From NCBI RefSeq assembly GCF_023634065.1, contig NZ_JALKCV010000005.1, positions 62,001-126,000 of the forward strand: 64,000 nt of DNA, given 5' to 3'. Positions 10,504-18,738 of the stretch are shown here, one piece after another. The translations under genes and the position numbers were made by a program. Within the stretch, counting starts at the first letter, position 1. Every line of letters begins with the position of its first letter. This DNA comes from Microbulbifer litoralis. Its GTDB lineage: Bacteria > Pseudomonadota > Gammaproteobacteria > Pseudomonadales > Cellvibrionaceae. The notes under the pieces are model-generated. The model was not told where the DNA came from and ran no database searches. It worked only from the letters and a program-made list of their open reading frames with translations.

Positions 10504-11649
10504 ATGATCCCGAGAACCGTCTACAACGAAGACCACGAACAATTCCGCGATACCGTTAGAAAATTCCTCGAAAACGAAGCCGCGCCCCACCACGCCCAGT
10601 GGGAAAAAGACGGCCAGGTGGATCGCGCCCTGTGGAACAAGGCCGGCGATATGGGCTTCCTGTGTCCGCAGGTCCCGGAAGCCTATGGCGGCCTGGAACT
10701 GGACTTCGGTTACAACGCAATCATCGATGAAGAGATCTCCCGCCTGGGCCTGACCGGTATCGGCTGGGGCCTGCATTCGGATATCGCCGTGCCCTATATC
10801 GTCAATTACGGCTCCGAAGAGCAGAAACAGAAATACCTGCCCAAATGCATCAGCGGCGAACTCGTCACCGCCATCGCCATGACCGAACCCGGTGCCGGCT
10901 CGGACCTGCAGGGCGTGCGCAGTACGGCGATCAAACAGGGCGATCACTATGTGCTGAACGGTTCCAAGACCTTTATCACCAACGGCCAGCACGCCGACCT
11001 GGTCGTGGTGGTCGCCAAGACCAATCCGGAGGAGGGCGCGTCCGGCGTCAGCCTGCTGCTTGTGGAGGCCGACAGCCCCGGCTTCAAGAAGGGCACCAAC
11101 CTGGAAAAAATCGGCATGAAGGCCCAGGACACCTCAGAGCTGTTCTTCGACGACGTCAAGGTGCCGGTGGAAAACCTGCTCGGCGCCGAGGGCCAGGGCT
11201 TTGTCTACCTGATGCAGGAACTGCCCCAGGAGCGCCTCAGCGTTGCCGTCAACGCCATCGCCAATGCCGAGGCCGCGCTGGGCTGGACCATCGACTATGT
11301 ACGCGAACGCAAGGCCTTCGGCAAACCCATCGCCGCCTTCCAGAACACCCAGTTCAAACTGGCGGAACTGGACAGCGAACTCACCGCCCTGCGCGTGTTC
11401 GTCGACCGCTGCCTGGAACTGCACTACGACAGGAAACTGGATGTCAGCACCGCCGCCAAGGCCAAATACCTGAGCACGGATTTCCAGTGCAAGCTGCTGG
11501 ACGAATGCGTACAGCTCCACGGCGGTTTCGGTTATATGTGGGAGTACCCCATCGCCCGCGCCTGGGCCGACGCAAGAGTGCAGCGCATCTACGCCGGCAC
11601 CAATGAGATCATGAAGCTGATTATTTCGCGGGAGCTGCTCAAGGAGTAA
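10504..11649 (+). CDS. Acyl-CoA dehydrogenase
   Basis: A 381-residue flavoprotein that oxidises acyl-CoA to trans-2-enoyl-CoA and passes electrons to ETF. All expected segments are present: the N-terminal helical domain, AMTEPGAGSDLQGV (substrate/FAD loop), SGVSLLLVE, and the C-terminal domain with QLHGGFGYMWEYPIARAWAD and the catalytic base Glu368 in YAGTNEIMKLI. Length and glutamate position match short/medium-chain enzymes. A ribosome site (CCGGAGAAA) precedes the ATG. The substrate range cannot be read from sequence. It lies in the same orientation as the thiolase pair, separated by a REP-like hairpin. Confidence 0.93.
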   Translation: MIPRTVYNEDHEQFRDTVRKFLENEAAPHHAQWEKDGQVDRALWNKAGDMGFLCPQVPEAYGGLELDFGYNAIIDEEISRLGLTGIGWGLHSDIAVPYIVNYGSEEQKQKYLPKCISGELVTAIAMTEPGAGSDLQGVRSTAIKQGDHYVLNGSKTFITNGQHADLVVVVAKTNPEEGASGVSLLLVEADSPGFKKGTNLEKIGMKAQDTSELFFDDVKVPVENLLGAEGQGFVYLMQELPQERLSVAVNAIANAEAALGWTIDYVRERKAFGKPIAAFQNTQFKLAELDSELTALRVFVDRCLELHYDRKLDVSTAAKAKYLSTDFQCKLLDECVQLHGGFGYMWEYPIARAWADARVQRIYAGTNEIMKLIISRELLKE

Positions 11650-11677
11650 CGCCCCCAAAACCCGAAAAGAAAGCCAG

Positions 11678-11748
11678 TAGCCCGGATGGAGCGCAGCGGA
11701 ATCCGGGAACCCGGGAATCCCGGATTCCGGCCTCCGCCGGTATGACGA
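11678..11748. repeat. REP-like repeat (TAGCCCGGATGGAGCGCAG type)
   Basis: Nested GC-rich palindromes, beginning TAGCCCGGATGGAGCGCAGC and ending in CCGGTATGACGAA. The same core occurs, inverted or degenerate, at 34679-34712, 35688-35789 and 60132-60164. Confidence 0.65.
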
Positions 11749-11763
11749 AACCCATAAACCAAA

Positions 11764-12984
11764 ATGAACAATAACAATATGGCTACCAACAACGGACCAC
11801 TAAAAGGCCTCAGAGTCCTCGACTTCTCCACCCTCCTCCCGGGGCCCTACGCCACCATGCTGCTGGCCGACATGGGTGCCGAAGTACTGCGTATAGAATC
11901 CCCCAGCCGCCCGGATATGCTCCGCGGCCTGCCGCCAATGATCGGTGTGGAGAGCCCGGTTTCCGCCGCCCACGCCACCATCAACCGCAACAAACAATCC
12001 CTGGCCCTGAACCTGAAAAACCCCAAGGCCGGCGAAATCATCCGGCGCCTGCTGACCGAATACGATGTGGTACTGGAACAGTTCCGCCCCGGCGTCATGG
12101 ACAAACTCGGCCTCGGCTACCAAACCCTGAAAGAAACACGCCCCGACCTGATCTACTGCTCCATCACCGGCTACGGCCAGACAGGCCCGCTGAAAGACCG
12201 CGCCGGCCACGACATCAACTACCTGGCCCTGTCCGGTCTCGCCAGCTATTCCGGCCGTAAACACAGCGGCCCCGGCCCGAGCGGCACCCAAATCGCCGAT
12301 ATCGCCGGCGGCTCCCATCACGCCGCAATGGGCATACTTGCCGCCGCCTACCAACGCCAACACACCGGTGAGGGCAGCCATATCGATATCAGCATGACCG
12401 ACTGCGCCTTCGCCCTGAACGGCATCAGCGGCGCCAACGCCCTGGCCGGCGGCATCGAACCACAGCTGGAGAGCGAACTGCTGAACGGCGGCAGCTACTA
12501 CGATTATTATCGCACCGCCGACGGCCGCTACCTGTCGGTCGGCAGCCTGGAACCACAGTTCGCGCAGCAGTTTTTCGAAACCCTCGGCCATCCCGAGTGG
12601 CTGGAACGGGTGCTGCAACCGGACGAACAGGGATCCCTCAAACGGGATATCGCCAACGCCATCGATACGGATACACTAGACGAATGGGTCACCCGTTTCG
12701 CCAACTGCGATGCCTGCGTGGAACCGGTGCTGACCTTTGGCGAGGCCGCGCAGAGCGCACTGATGCTGGAACGATATATGCTGTGTGAATCCAGTAGCGC
12801 CAACGGCGAACCGATTCCACAGATCAACTCGCCACTGCAGTTCAACGGCCGGAAACCTGTATCTCCGATAGCCGGTGCCGCACTGGGGCAGGATTCCCGT
12901 CAGATTCTACATGGCCTTGGCTATTCAGCCGCAGCAATCGACGAGCTGTGCAGCGATGGCGCAACCTGCTGGCCAGGCGACTAA
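11764..12984 (+). CDS. CaiB/BaiF family CoA protein, alpha-methylacyl-CoA racemase type
   Basis: A 406-residue class III CoA-transferase-fold protein. The residues that distinguish racemases are in place: His149 in AGHDINYLALSG and Asp179 in IADIAGGSHH, with the 30-residue spacing known for the His/Asp pair of alpha-methylacyl-CoA racemase. It probably epimerises 2-methylacyl-CoA so that branched-chain acyl-CoAs can enter the upstream dehydrogenase, thiolase and FadJ-like enzymes; a CoA-transferase role is the alternative. Alternative in-frame start codons exist within the first few residues (ATG at 11764 or 11779). Confidence 0.85.
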   Translation: MNNNNMATNNGPLKGLRVLDFSTLLPGPYATMLLADMGAEVLRIESPSRPDMLRGLPPMIGVESPVSAAHATINRNKQSLALNLKNPKAGEIIRRLLTEYDVVLEQFRPGVMDKLGLGYQTLKETRPDLIYCSITGYGQTGPLKDRAGHDINYLALSGLASYSGRKHSGPGPSGTQIADIAGGSHHAAMGILAAAYQRQHTGEGSHIDISMTDCAFALNGISGANALAGGIEPQLESELLNGGSYYDYYRTADGRYLSVGSLEPQFAQQFFETLGHPEWLERVLQPDEQGSLKRDIANAIDTDTLDEWVTRFANCDACVEPVLTFGEAAQSALMLERYMLCESSSANGEPIPQINSPLQFNGRKPVSPIAGAALGQDSRQILHGLGYSAAAIDELCSDGATCWPGD

Positions 12985-13032
12985 ACCACCGAGTGAAGCA
13001 CACTGCACATCCAGTCAAAGCAGAGATATGTT

Positions 13033-13065
13033 ATTAACCCGGCAATATTCAATTGTCGGGTTAAT
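13033..13065. repeat. Palindrome at the right flank of the lectin gene (direct-repeat copy 1)
   Basis: A 33-bp near-perfect hairpin: ATTAACCCGGCAAT, a 5-base loop and ATTGTCGGGTTAAT. A second copy, 28 of 33 identical and in direct orientation, lies at 14451-14483 on the other side of the lectin gene. It may also act as the transcript end for the convergent genes 11764 and 13083. Confidence 0.7.
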
Positions 13066-13082
13066 ACTCTTAGACTGTATAC

Positions 13083-14087
13083 TTATTTTGAAAACAACCT
13101 CAGTCCATGGAATCGGTTTCCACTCCTGGTTAGAAGAAGATCCGGTGACTTCCCAACCGGGATCTCCAACCGGAAAGGCCGCCCTGTATTGCTTCCATAA
13201 GTCACTGAGACCCTCTGATTGGTCACAAATTTAATTGATGACAGTCGGACTTCACCGTCACGGGTTGTCATTGATCCTTCTATCGCAGTGAGATACTCGT
13301 CACTTCGCAGAGTAAAGTTGCTGAGTGATGCACCGGTGCCACCGTAAAATGGTGTATAAACGGCGCTTCCATTACTCCTGCAATCCTTGAACCTCAATGC
13401 GCGAATTCGAGCACCGTAGCGTATATCGACCCTGCAGATCTTTCCTTCAAACCTGAAAGTCTCCAGGAAATTCCCTCCCAGGCCTCCAACCGATCCTCCA
13501 ACCAGGCTTCCAGCCGGTTCCGGGCTGTTATCCAATTGGTTTTTGGAAAAGACTAAGCCGATCGAATTCAGCTCTCCCCCAGCTCGCCCCCAGACTCCAA
13601 TGATCCCCGGCACTCTGAAGTCAAGCGGGTCCGTGCTGTTGTGAAGATTCCCATTAGAATCAATCCAAGGCATATTGGGAGCGGTTCCATAAAGCGGTGA
13701 TGCCACTGAACTCCCTCCGACCGTTTTCTTGTACAACCTCAGACCATAGACCCTGCTCGAGCCATTCCTGTTCGACACATAAACCAACATCCTGCTCATT
13801 TTTTCATTGCTGGAAATAGGGAAAAACGACTCATCTCCACCGGACCCGCCAAATCGTTGCGAGCGATAAGAATTTCCACTCTGATCACATATCTTCAGTT
13901 GAATTGCATCAACCCTGTTCGCGTGCCGAACATAAACACCACAAACACGCTCATGACTGGCTACGGTCTTTGAAAAGTAGTTCCCTCCGGTACCACCGGC
14001 CGGCCCCTGCCAATAATTTTTTGCCGACGCCACGACGGGAAAAACAAAAAATAGGAAAGCAGTAAATCGAACAATATTTCTAATCAT
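13083..14087 (-). CDS. Secreted protein with two jacalin-like lectin domains
   Basis: A 334-residue protein; the ATG at 14085-14087 leads straight into a signal peptide (MIRNIVRFTAFLFFVFPVVASA). Two beta-prism units of the jacalin type follow. The first (about 25-150) opens QGPAGGTGGNYFSKT and closes VYGLRLYKK. The second (about 205-334) opens GGSVGGLGGNFLETF, has DEYLTAIEGSMTTRDG and closes FHGLRLFSK. The G-rich opening, the YLTAIEG turn and the final aromatic strand are family hallmarks. It probably binds glycans outside the cell; the ligand is unknown. DNA and codon use are clearly more AT-rich than in neighbours, and the gene sits between two direct-repeat palindromes, suggesting acquisition by transfer. 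Confidence 0.72.
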   Translation of the reverse strand: MIRNIVRFTAFLFFVFPVVASAKNYWQGPAGGTGGNYFSKTVASHERVCGVYVRHANRVDAIQLKICDQSGNSYRSQRFGGSGGDESFFPISSNEKMSRMLVYVSNRNGSSRVYGLRLYKKTVGGSSVASPLYGTAPNMPWIDSNGNLHNSTDPLDFRVPGIIGVWGRAGGELNSIGLVFSKNQLDNSPEPAGSLVGGSVGGLGGNFLETFRFEGKICRVDIRYGARIRALRFKDCRSNGSAVYTPFYGGTGASLSNFTLRSDEYLTAIEGSMTTRDGEVRLSSIKFVTNQRVSVTYGSNTGRPFRLEIPVGKSPDLLLTRSGNRFHGLRLFSK

Positions 14088-14957
14088 CAGACATCCCTGT
14101 TTCGATGTTAACATTTGAAGGATAAAAAATATTAGCGATGATAATCTATAATGTAAAGAAACAACCATTAACAGTATATATTCGAACAAAATCGTCTGCC
14201 AAAGAATATAACTGACTCCAAGTTTCTTATTGACTTATCCCCCAGGCGACTCCCTGAAATAAGCATTCAACAACCTCATGTGTATAGCGCCTGAAAAACC
14301 CATTCCACCACTATCAACCTGAAAATCATATAATCCACCCATGAATATTTGATTGGCGCGCCTTAAATACTGGCGAAGATAGATGGATCATCTTGTATTT
14401 CAATGGCTTGCCCCCAATCCCTACTCGGCGGTAGCACATCTTCGTACCGTATTAACCCGGAAATATTTAATTGCCAGGTTAACAGCTACAATAGAATCTG
14501 GACCCGAAATGTCCGTCACGCCGAGTTCGAAACTGCCCCCTGCCCGGTACAGCAATTTTTTAAAGCATCGTTCATCACTTCCAGGTATTGATCTCGGTAA
14601 TCCACAGACATACCGGGCATGAACAGTATCAACTCCTTTTTTCACAAACTTTCTCTTTTTCAGAATACGAGGTCTGTTATCACAGGACTGATCTACAGTG
14701 ACGTATATTCGACGGAATACCGGCGGAAAGATATACATTGCCCCCGCTCCCGCCTTCGGTTAATCTCGCCATCGTTTAATGTATCACGCCCGCACAGGAA
14801 CCCCTCCGCCAATGAAGTAAGCCCTCACCACACGGAAACCCACTGGCTCCAGCACCGGAGCCGAGTCATTCCTGTGGCAGGCGGCGCAAGGCAGTTCCGA
14901 GCTTCCCATCTGTTTCCCGACCTCTGCGCCGCCCGCTCCGAATCCCCGGAGGGGCCC
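14088..14957. other. 870-bp AT-rich intergenic region
   Basis: No convincing gene: short frames on both strands lack family-like sequence or ribosome sites. It holds the second 33-bp palindrome (14451-14483) and presumably promoters for the lectin gene (leftward) and the ABC-F gene (rightward). Composition shifts from AT-rich to GC-rich at about 14740, probably the edge of acquired DNA. Confidence 0.5.
14451..14483. repeat. Palindrome at the left-gene flank of the lectin cassette (direct-repeat copy 2)
   Basis: ATTAACCCGGAAATATTT followed by AATTGCCAGGTTAAC. It differs from the 13033 copy at five of 33 positions, some of which weaken the hairpin. The pair bracket the AT-rich lectin segment 1.4 kb apart. 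Confidence 0.65.
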
Positions 14958-16514
14958 ATGACAAGTATCTGCACCATTTCACGAATCTCCCTGTCGCTGG
15001 ACGGCAAGCCGATTCTCCACAACCTCAGCACCAGCCTGCCCGCGGGTACCAGCGGCCTGGTGGCGCCCAATGGCCGTGGCAAATCCGCGCTGCTGAAACT
15101 GCTGGCCGGGGCCTGGCTGCCGGACAGCGGCAGTATCGACTGGCAACGCCCCCGCTACCGGCTGGACCAGCTGGCGCGCCTGCGTGGCCCGCGGGTGGTG
15201 GACTGCCTGGATAGCAGTGCTTTGTTCGATTGCTTCCGGCGTATCGAACAGGGGCGCGGCGACGAGGCCGATCTCGCCGCCGTGGCGGACCAATGGCAGC
15301 TGCCGTCACTCTGGCAACAGCAACTGGGTCGCGCCGGTCTGGACTGCCCGCTGGACTTCCCGGTATCAATACTGAGCGGCGGTCAGCGCACGCGGCTGGC
15401 GCTGGCGGCCGCGTTTATGCGACGGGACTGCTACCTGCTGCTCGACGAACCCAGCAACCATCTGGACCGGCAGGGCCGCGCCTGGCTGCGGGAGCAGTTA
15501 CAGCAACATCCGCCTGGCGCCCTGGTGGCCAGCCACGACCGGGAATTGCTCGAATGCGCCGACAACCTGTTCGAACTGGGAGAGGCCGGCTTGCGACAAT
15601 ACGGCGGCAACTACAGCTTCTACCGTCGCGTGCGCGATGCGGAAATCGCCGGTGCCAAGCAGCGTGTGGAGAATGCCCGCCGGGAAATTCAGCACAGCGA
15701 ACGCCAGCAGCAGAAAGCCCTGCAGCGCGCCGCACAGCGCCAGCGCCACGGCACAAGCCAGCACGGCTCGCAAAGCAAACTGTTACTGAACGCCCGCAAA
15801 AACCGCGCCGGCCACAGCCTGGGCAGGCTCAAACAGCAGTTTGCCCAGCGCGGCGAGCAATTACAGCGAAAGCTGGGCGAGGAAAAGGGCGCGCTGGCGC
15901 GACAGCGCATCCAGCAGCTGTCGGTCACCCGCAGCGGTCTGCGCGGCGGTCCGCGCCTGCATCTGGAGAACCTGCGCCTGCCCCATGGCCGGCAGCAGCC
16001 GCTGTCACTGACGCTACACAGCGGCGATCGCTGGCAGATTACCGGCGCCAACGGCAGCGGCAAATCCACACTGATGAAAATCATCAGCGGCGAACTGCAG
16101 CCCGCCGCCGGCCACTGTCACCGCCACGGCAACTGCCTGTACCTGGACCAGGAATTCAGCCTGCTCGACGACGAGGCATCCGCGCTGGACAACCTGCGCC
16201 GCCTGCACCCCGACCGGGACGACAGCGACTGGCGCACCGCACTGGGTAGCTTCAGCCTGCGCGGCGACCTGGCCTTGCGCCCGCTCAATACCCTGAGCGG
16301 CGGTGAGCGCCTCAAGGTGGCGCTACTGGCCACCACCCGCGGCAGCCGAGCGCCGGACCTGCTCCTGCTGGATGAGCCGGACAACCACCTGGACCTGGAT
16401 TCCCGCCGACTGCTGGAAACCGCGCTGCGGGACTATCCCGGCAGCTTCCTGCTGGTGTCCCACGACCCGGTATTCGTGGAGGCCGTCGGCGTAAATGGGC
16501 AACTGGCACTGTAG
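14958..16514 (+). CDS. ABC-F family ATPase
   Basis: A 518-residue soluble protein with two ABC ATPase domains and no membrane segment. The ATG at 14958 follows GGAGGGG. Domain 1 has a Walker A variant APNGRGKSALLKL, LSGGQRTRLALAAAF and LLLDEPSNHLDRQ. Domain 2 has GANGSGKSTLMKI, LSGGERLKVALL and LLLDEPDNHLDLDS. A basic, glutamine-rich coiled linker (about 215-330) joins them, as in the ABC-F group that acts on ribosomes in translation or antibiotic protection. Signature LSGGQ/E motifs and catalytic Glu residues are intact. The sub-family is not assignable by eye. It stands alone. Confidence 0.88.
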   Translation: MTSICTISRISLSLDGKPILHNLSTSLPAGTSGLVAPNGRGKSALLKLLAGAWLPDSGSIDWQRPRYRLDQLARLRGPRVVDCLDSSALFDCFRRIEQGRGDEADLAAVADQWQLPSLWQQQLGRAGLDCPLDFPVSILSGGQRTRLALAAAFMRRDCYLLLDEPSNHLDRQGRAWLREQLQQHPPGALVASHDRELLECADNLFELGEAGLRQYGGNYSFYRRVRDAEIAGAKQRVENARREIQHSERQQQKALQRAAQRQRHGTSQHGSQSKLLLNARKNRAGHSLGRLKQQFAQRGEQLQRKLGEEKGALARQRIQQLSVTRSGLRGGPRLHLENLRLPHGRQQPLSLTLHSGDRWQITGANGSGKSTLMKIISGELQPAAGHCHRHGNCLYLDQEFSLLDDEASALDNLRRLHPDRDDSDWRTALGSFSLRGDLALRPLNTLSGGERLKVALLATTRGSRAPDLLLLDEPDNHLDLDSRRLLETALRDYPGSFLLVSHDPVFVEAVGVNGQLAL

Positions 16515-16771
16515 CCGCTATCGCCGCACAGCGGTCGTGGACGGCAATGCCACGACACGGCGATCACGGCAGGGTGTCTTGTGCAACGTAATACGCTGTA
16601 AACCATTTTTTCTTGTACTTCCAGTCAAAATGGTGTGATATCTCACACAACCTCTGAGAATCAGTAGACCGGTATCTTCCCAGAGTGATCAGAAAAAAAC
16701 AGTAAACCCGGTATTTCCCCGTTGATGGCCACGGTATTCACCGCTGTTCCCGATCTCCGGCTTACAGCCAA
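16515..16771. other. Intergenic stretch before repeat copy 2
   Basis: Together with the following repeat this makes 471 bp between genes. I see no gene, strong hairpin or recognisable regulatory site here. Confidence 0.4.
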
Positions 16772-16933
16772 TAGTGGGCCACTTGTAAAGTTCGGTAACA
16801 AAGGAGCACAGCCAAATCGTTCAGGTCAAGGCGAGAAAGCGCTGGAATAGCAGCGTTATTTCAAGCTTTCTCAACGCAGAGCTGGACGATTTGGCGAAGC
16901 GAACTGTTACCTAACTTTGCGAGTGGCCCACTA
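16772..16933. repeat. CTAG-bounded palindromic element, family 1, copy 2 (inverted)
   Basis: A 162-bp element starting TAGTGGGCCACTTGTAAAG and ending in AGTGGCCCACTAG. It is in inverted orientation relative to copies 1 and 3. The left side reads ATAG instead of CTAG. The core shares TTTCAAGCTTTCTCAACGC and the AAAGGAGCACAGCC arm with the others. Both arms remain complementary although their outer sequence differs from copy 1. Confidence 0.85.
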
Positions 16934-16985
16934 GGTGCCGCGCCAGCAAGCCCATAACAACCTCATATTCCAGGGAGTGAGAACT

Positions 16986-18134
16986 GTGAGCCCGAAACTG
17001 TTGCTGGATGTACTTCTCAAGAAGTGGTCGGATATGCCAAAGCCCGTTCGCATTGGCACCTATATCGTCTTTCTGGTTTCCTATATCTATCTGCTGTTTA
17101 CACCGCAGTATATCGATGGACAGCTGAAAGCAGTCAATCCACAGACCGGGAACCCCTTCCCGATGCGCCACCAGGTATTCGAGATGTATGTGGATGGCAG
17201 AAGCATACGCTTTGTCACCGACGGGCGCGGCCGCTATGCCATCCCCAAACCGAGCAAACTGCCGCTGAACCCGATTGAGCTGTGGTTTTTCCCGGAAGGC
17301 ATGGAGGCGGGGTCGCCGGATAAAAAAGTGTTGATCCCGGTGCTGTCGGCGGTCAACGGCCGCGCCGATATCCTCAGCAAAGACGGGGACTACTTTGTCT
17401 ACGATGATGAGACACTGCTCACAGGGCTGGGAAATTTCTTTATCAGCGCCGCTCACGCGGATGAAGGCGGGAATGCGCAGCCACCCTCAACCGAGCTTCA
17501 ATCAGCAGTACAGGCTGCACAAAGTAGCGGCGTGGCAACAGAAGCGGAAACGTCATCCAATGATGCAGACGAACAGCAACAGGCCATAGTATCCCGCGAA
17601 ATCAGCCAGCTCGCGCAAACCAGCCTCAGCCTGGCAACGGTCAATCAATCCAATACGCTGCAGGCTCAGGGCATCAGCAACAAGCAGATGTCAATGCTGC
17701 TTCACCAGGTCGAAAACCAGTACGATGTCGTGATCAATACCAACCGCCAGGCAGTACAGTCAATTGAAGATATTGCCGAGATCGTCAACCAGCAGCAGCG
17801 GACCAAAACCTGGCAACCCCTCGCGGGTACCAGCTGGGTCAAACCCAAGGGGCTGTTTGGCAAACAGCAGACGCTGCAGATCCAGAATACAACACTGAAA
17901 ATACAGTCCAGGGCCGTGGCCGAGGACTCCGCCGAAGTGCAGGTACTGAGCGAGGAGAATGGAGAGCAGAGACTGCTATTCTCAGACCAGATGTTCCCCG
18001 GCGAGCGGATTACCGTTAAAGATGCCGATGGCGAGTACGCAATAGAGCTGGAAAAAGTGGACAGCGCCGGTCTGGACCGGATTATCAACCCAAAGGCCGC
18101 CTACCTCAATGTGAAGGCCAAACAGAGCCACTAA
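16986..18134 (+). CDS. Membrane-anchored protein of unknown function
   Basis: A 382-residue protein. I prefer the GTG at 16986 (preceded by AGGGAGTG) to an upstream ATG at 16935 that abuts the repeat. One membrane helix is visible at residues 23-41 (RIGTYIVFLVSYIYLLFTP). The following region has a short beta domain (VFEMYVDGRSIRFVTDGRGRYAIP) and then a Gln/Ser-rich helical stretch (about 160-270) likely to form coiled coil, with INTNRQAVQSIEDIAEIVNQ. The C-terminal part is beta-rich. I do not recognise the family. It stands alone between a palindromic repeat and a 566-bp gap. Confidence 0.6.
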   Translation: MSPKLLLDVLLKKWSDMPKPVRIGTYIVFLVSYIYLLFTPQYIDGQLKAVNPQTGNPFPMRHQVFEMYVDGRSIRFVTDGRGRYAIPKPSKLPLNPIELWFFPEGMEAGSPDKKVLIPVLSAVNGRADILSKDGDYFVYDDETLLTGLGNFFISAAHADEGGNAQPPSTELQSAVQAAQSSGVATEAETSSNDADEQQQAIVSREISQLAQTSLSLATVNQSNTLQAQGISNKQMSMLLHQVENQYDVVINTNRQAVQSIEDIAEIVNQQQRTKTWQPLAGTSWVKPKGLFGKQQTLQIQNTTLKIQSRAVAEDSAEVQVLSEENGEQRLLFSDQMFPGERITVKDADGEYAIELEKVDSAGLDRIINPKAAYLNVKAKQSH

Positions 18135-18700
18135 TGGACCTATGGTCCACCGCCGCCGGATCGGGGCTCCAGGGTCGGCGGCTCCGCTCTTTTGCCTGAA
18201 CCCGCAAGGGCCCGGCCCGAGCCGCTGACCCCCACGCCGCACGAATAAGCAAAGTGTCCGCTTCCTGCGGCAAAGCTTCAGACAGAAGACCTGATACTAC
18301 TGTAGCCACGACCGACGATATCCCCCACCTCCGTCCCTCTTCTTTCGATGTCACAGAGGCGGGCACCCCGTTCCGCACAGAATACAACGGCAAAGCCAAC
18401 AGCGGCCTGATATCACGGTCAGCGACTGGCAATCCAAATCCTGCAGCGAAACGTAACAGCCAGTGAGCAAACGAGATTGGTGGCCACCAGCAAGGCAGGT
18501 GCATCGTCGTTTATTTCGAGTCCTGCGCCTGAACTATGATGTGTGAAGTCACTATGACAAATGAGAGTACAACAGCGGCATGGACAATGAACCGTGTGGC
18601 CACTGCCCTGATATCGACAATCGGGTGAAGCGCTACAACCCACACGACACCGGCCAGCCCCAAGGCATAGTAAACAGGTAATCCCCAGATCGACAAACGT
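18135..18700. other. 566-bp region before the photolyase
   Basis: Mostly without recognisable genes. The only plausible coding stretch is a small hydrophobic minus-strand frame (18511-18738, listed separately). The rest shows no hairpin with a T tract and no repeat family seen elsewhere. Confidence 0.4.
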
Positions 18701-18738
18701 ATGAAAACCCTGCGACTGATCCTCGGCGACCAGCTCAA
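18511..18738 (-). CDS. Possible small two-helix membrane protein
   Basis: A 75-codon frame whose last 60 residues read as two hydrophobic helices (LPVYYALGLAGVVWVVALHP and FIVHAAVVLSFVIVTSHII) with a short polar tail. The only ATG lies inside the start of the divergent photolyase gene (38-bp overlap); a TTG near 18693 is an alternative start. The hydrophobic pattern supports a real protein, but I know no family for it, so it could be chance. Confidence 0.35.
   Translation of the reverse strand: MSWSPRISRRVFIRLSIWGLPVYYALGLAGVVWVVALHPIVDIRAVATRFIVHAAVVLSFVIVTSHIIVQAQDSK

Noticed and set aside
13033..14483. Integron attC sites flanking the lectin gene
   Set aside because: The repeats are short and lack clear GTTRRRY/RYYYAAC cores; no integrase is in the window.
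18106..18504. 132-codon minus-strand frame downstream of the small membrane protein
   Set aside because: Composition is irregular with no domain, and it overlaps the end of the 16986 gene.
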